From Sisyra terminalis (taxonomy: Eukaryota > Arthropoda > Insecta > Neuroptera > Sisyridae): DNA of 64,000 nucleotides. Under the pieces are notes generated by a model. It saw only the letters and a list, made by a program, of their open reading frames with translations. It had not been told where the DNA came from and ran no database searches. Position 1 is the first letter of the stretch, and every line of letters begins with the position of its first letter. Below, piece after piece: positions 63,481 to 64,000 of this stretch. Where the stretch lies: contig OY292280.1 of assembly GCA_958496175.1 (NCBI GenBank), positions 13,454,001-13,518,000 on the forward strand, written 5' to 3'. The translations under genes were made by a program, and so were the position numbers.

Positions 63481-64000
63481 TGGATCCGCCGTTGCTCCAC
63501 AGGGAACAATGTTTTGTATAAAGCCCCTCTTTAATGCTCATTTTTTACACCCAATTTATAGTATATTCTCCTTCCCCTTTAAAATCAAATCCTGGACCGG
63601 AAGTTAAATATCTGAGCATCAGCGAATCTCAATGGTGTGCAATACAACTTTCTGAAAGTTTTGTTCTGGATTAAGAAGATCAATCATAAAAGGGATAACT
63701 CTTGGTGTTACAATAATTTTTACTGAAACTAGCTCTTTAAAGACCAGAATTGTGATGGATAATAAACGTGGAAATTTTAGGCAGATGAAACCATAGATAT
63801 GTACAATAGAGTACTATGTTCTATTATGATATTTTTTTGAGTTTATTTTTGTAATTTTTGGTGTGCATACTAGCGTAATTAGTTGAACTCGAAAGTACAC
63901 TTGATTCACCATTAAATTTGTATCTTCTGGTATTCTTCACCTTTTTAAATTGGACTTGAATATTTTGAGGTTATAGTTGTGAATCTATTCGTATTTGTTG

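Overview
This is nuclear DNA of an arthropod, almost certainly an insect; I cannot name the order. It is AT-rich, has spliced genes with GT-AG introns, and every recognised protein is closest to known insect families. Transposon-derived repeats fill most introns and intergenic gaps. All six recognised genes are on the + strand.

Layout. 3-9184: the C-terminal 678 codons of a voltage-gated calcium channel alpha-2/delta subunit (the 5' part lies outside the window). 12948-14551: an activin-beta type TGF-beta ligand (4 exons, 420 aa). 22035-32650: a second, divergent TGF-beta ligand resembling maverick (3 exons, 426 aa). 37337-39883: MIER1-type corepressor with ELM2 and SANT domains (6 coding exons, 422 aa). 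45079-50675: thymine DNA glycosylase (4 coding exons, 935 aa) with AT-hook-like motifs and a long low-complexity tail. 59942-61957: Shal/Kv4 potassium channel (5 coding exons seen; the extreme C-terminus may lie further downstream). I joined exons by hand; every junction used keeps the reading frame.

The genes do not form one pathway. Two (alpha-2/delta, Shal) concern excitability, two are secreted ligands, and two (MIER1, TDG) act on chromatin or methylated/deaminated DNA. As I recall, Activin-beta, maverick and Thd1 all lie on the small fourth chromosome (Muller F) of Drosophila melanogaster. The window may therefore preserve an old linkage group.

Repeats. Family A is a near-palindromic 225-bp element with 8-bp target duplications. 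Family B is a 141-166 bp inverted-repeat element with 9-bp target duplications, including a four-unit array in a MIER1 intron. Foldback elements of about 810 bp (C), several hAT-like elements, a TA-flanked pogo-like element, a 349-bp tandem array in the maverick intron, a tRNA-like SINE head and two hammerhead-like folds are also present. Several insertions can be dated relative to each other because an unoccupied copy of the same site is present in the window.
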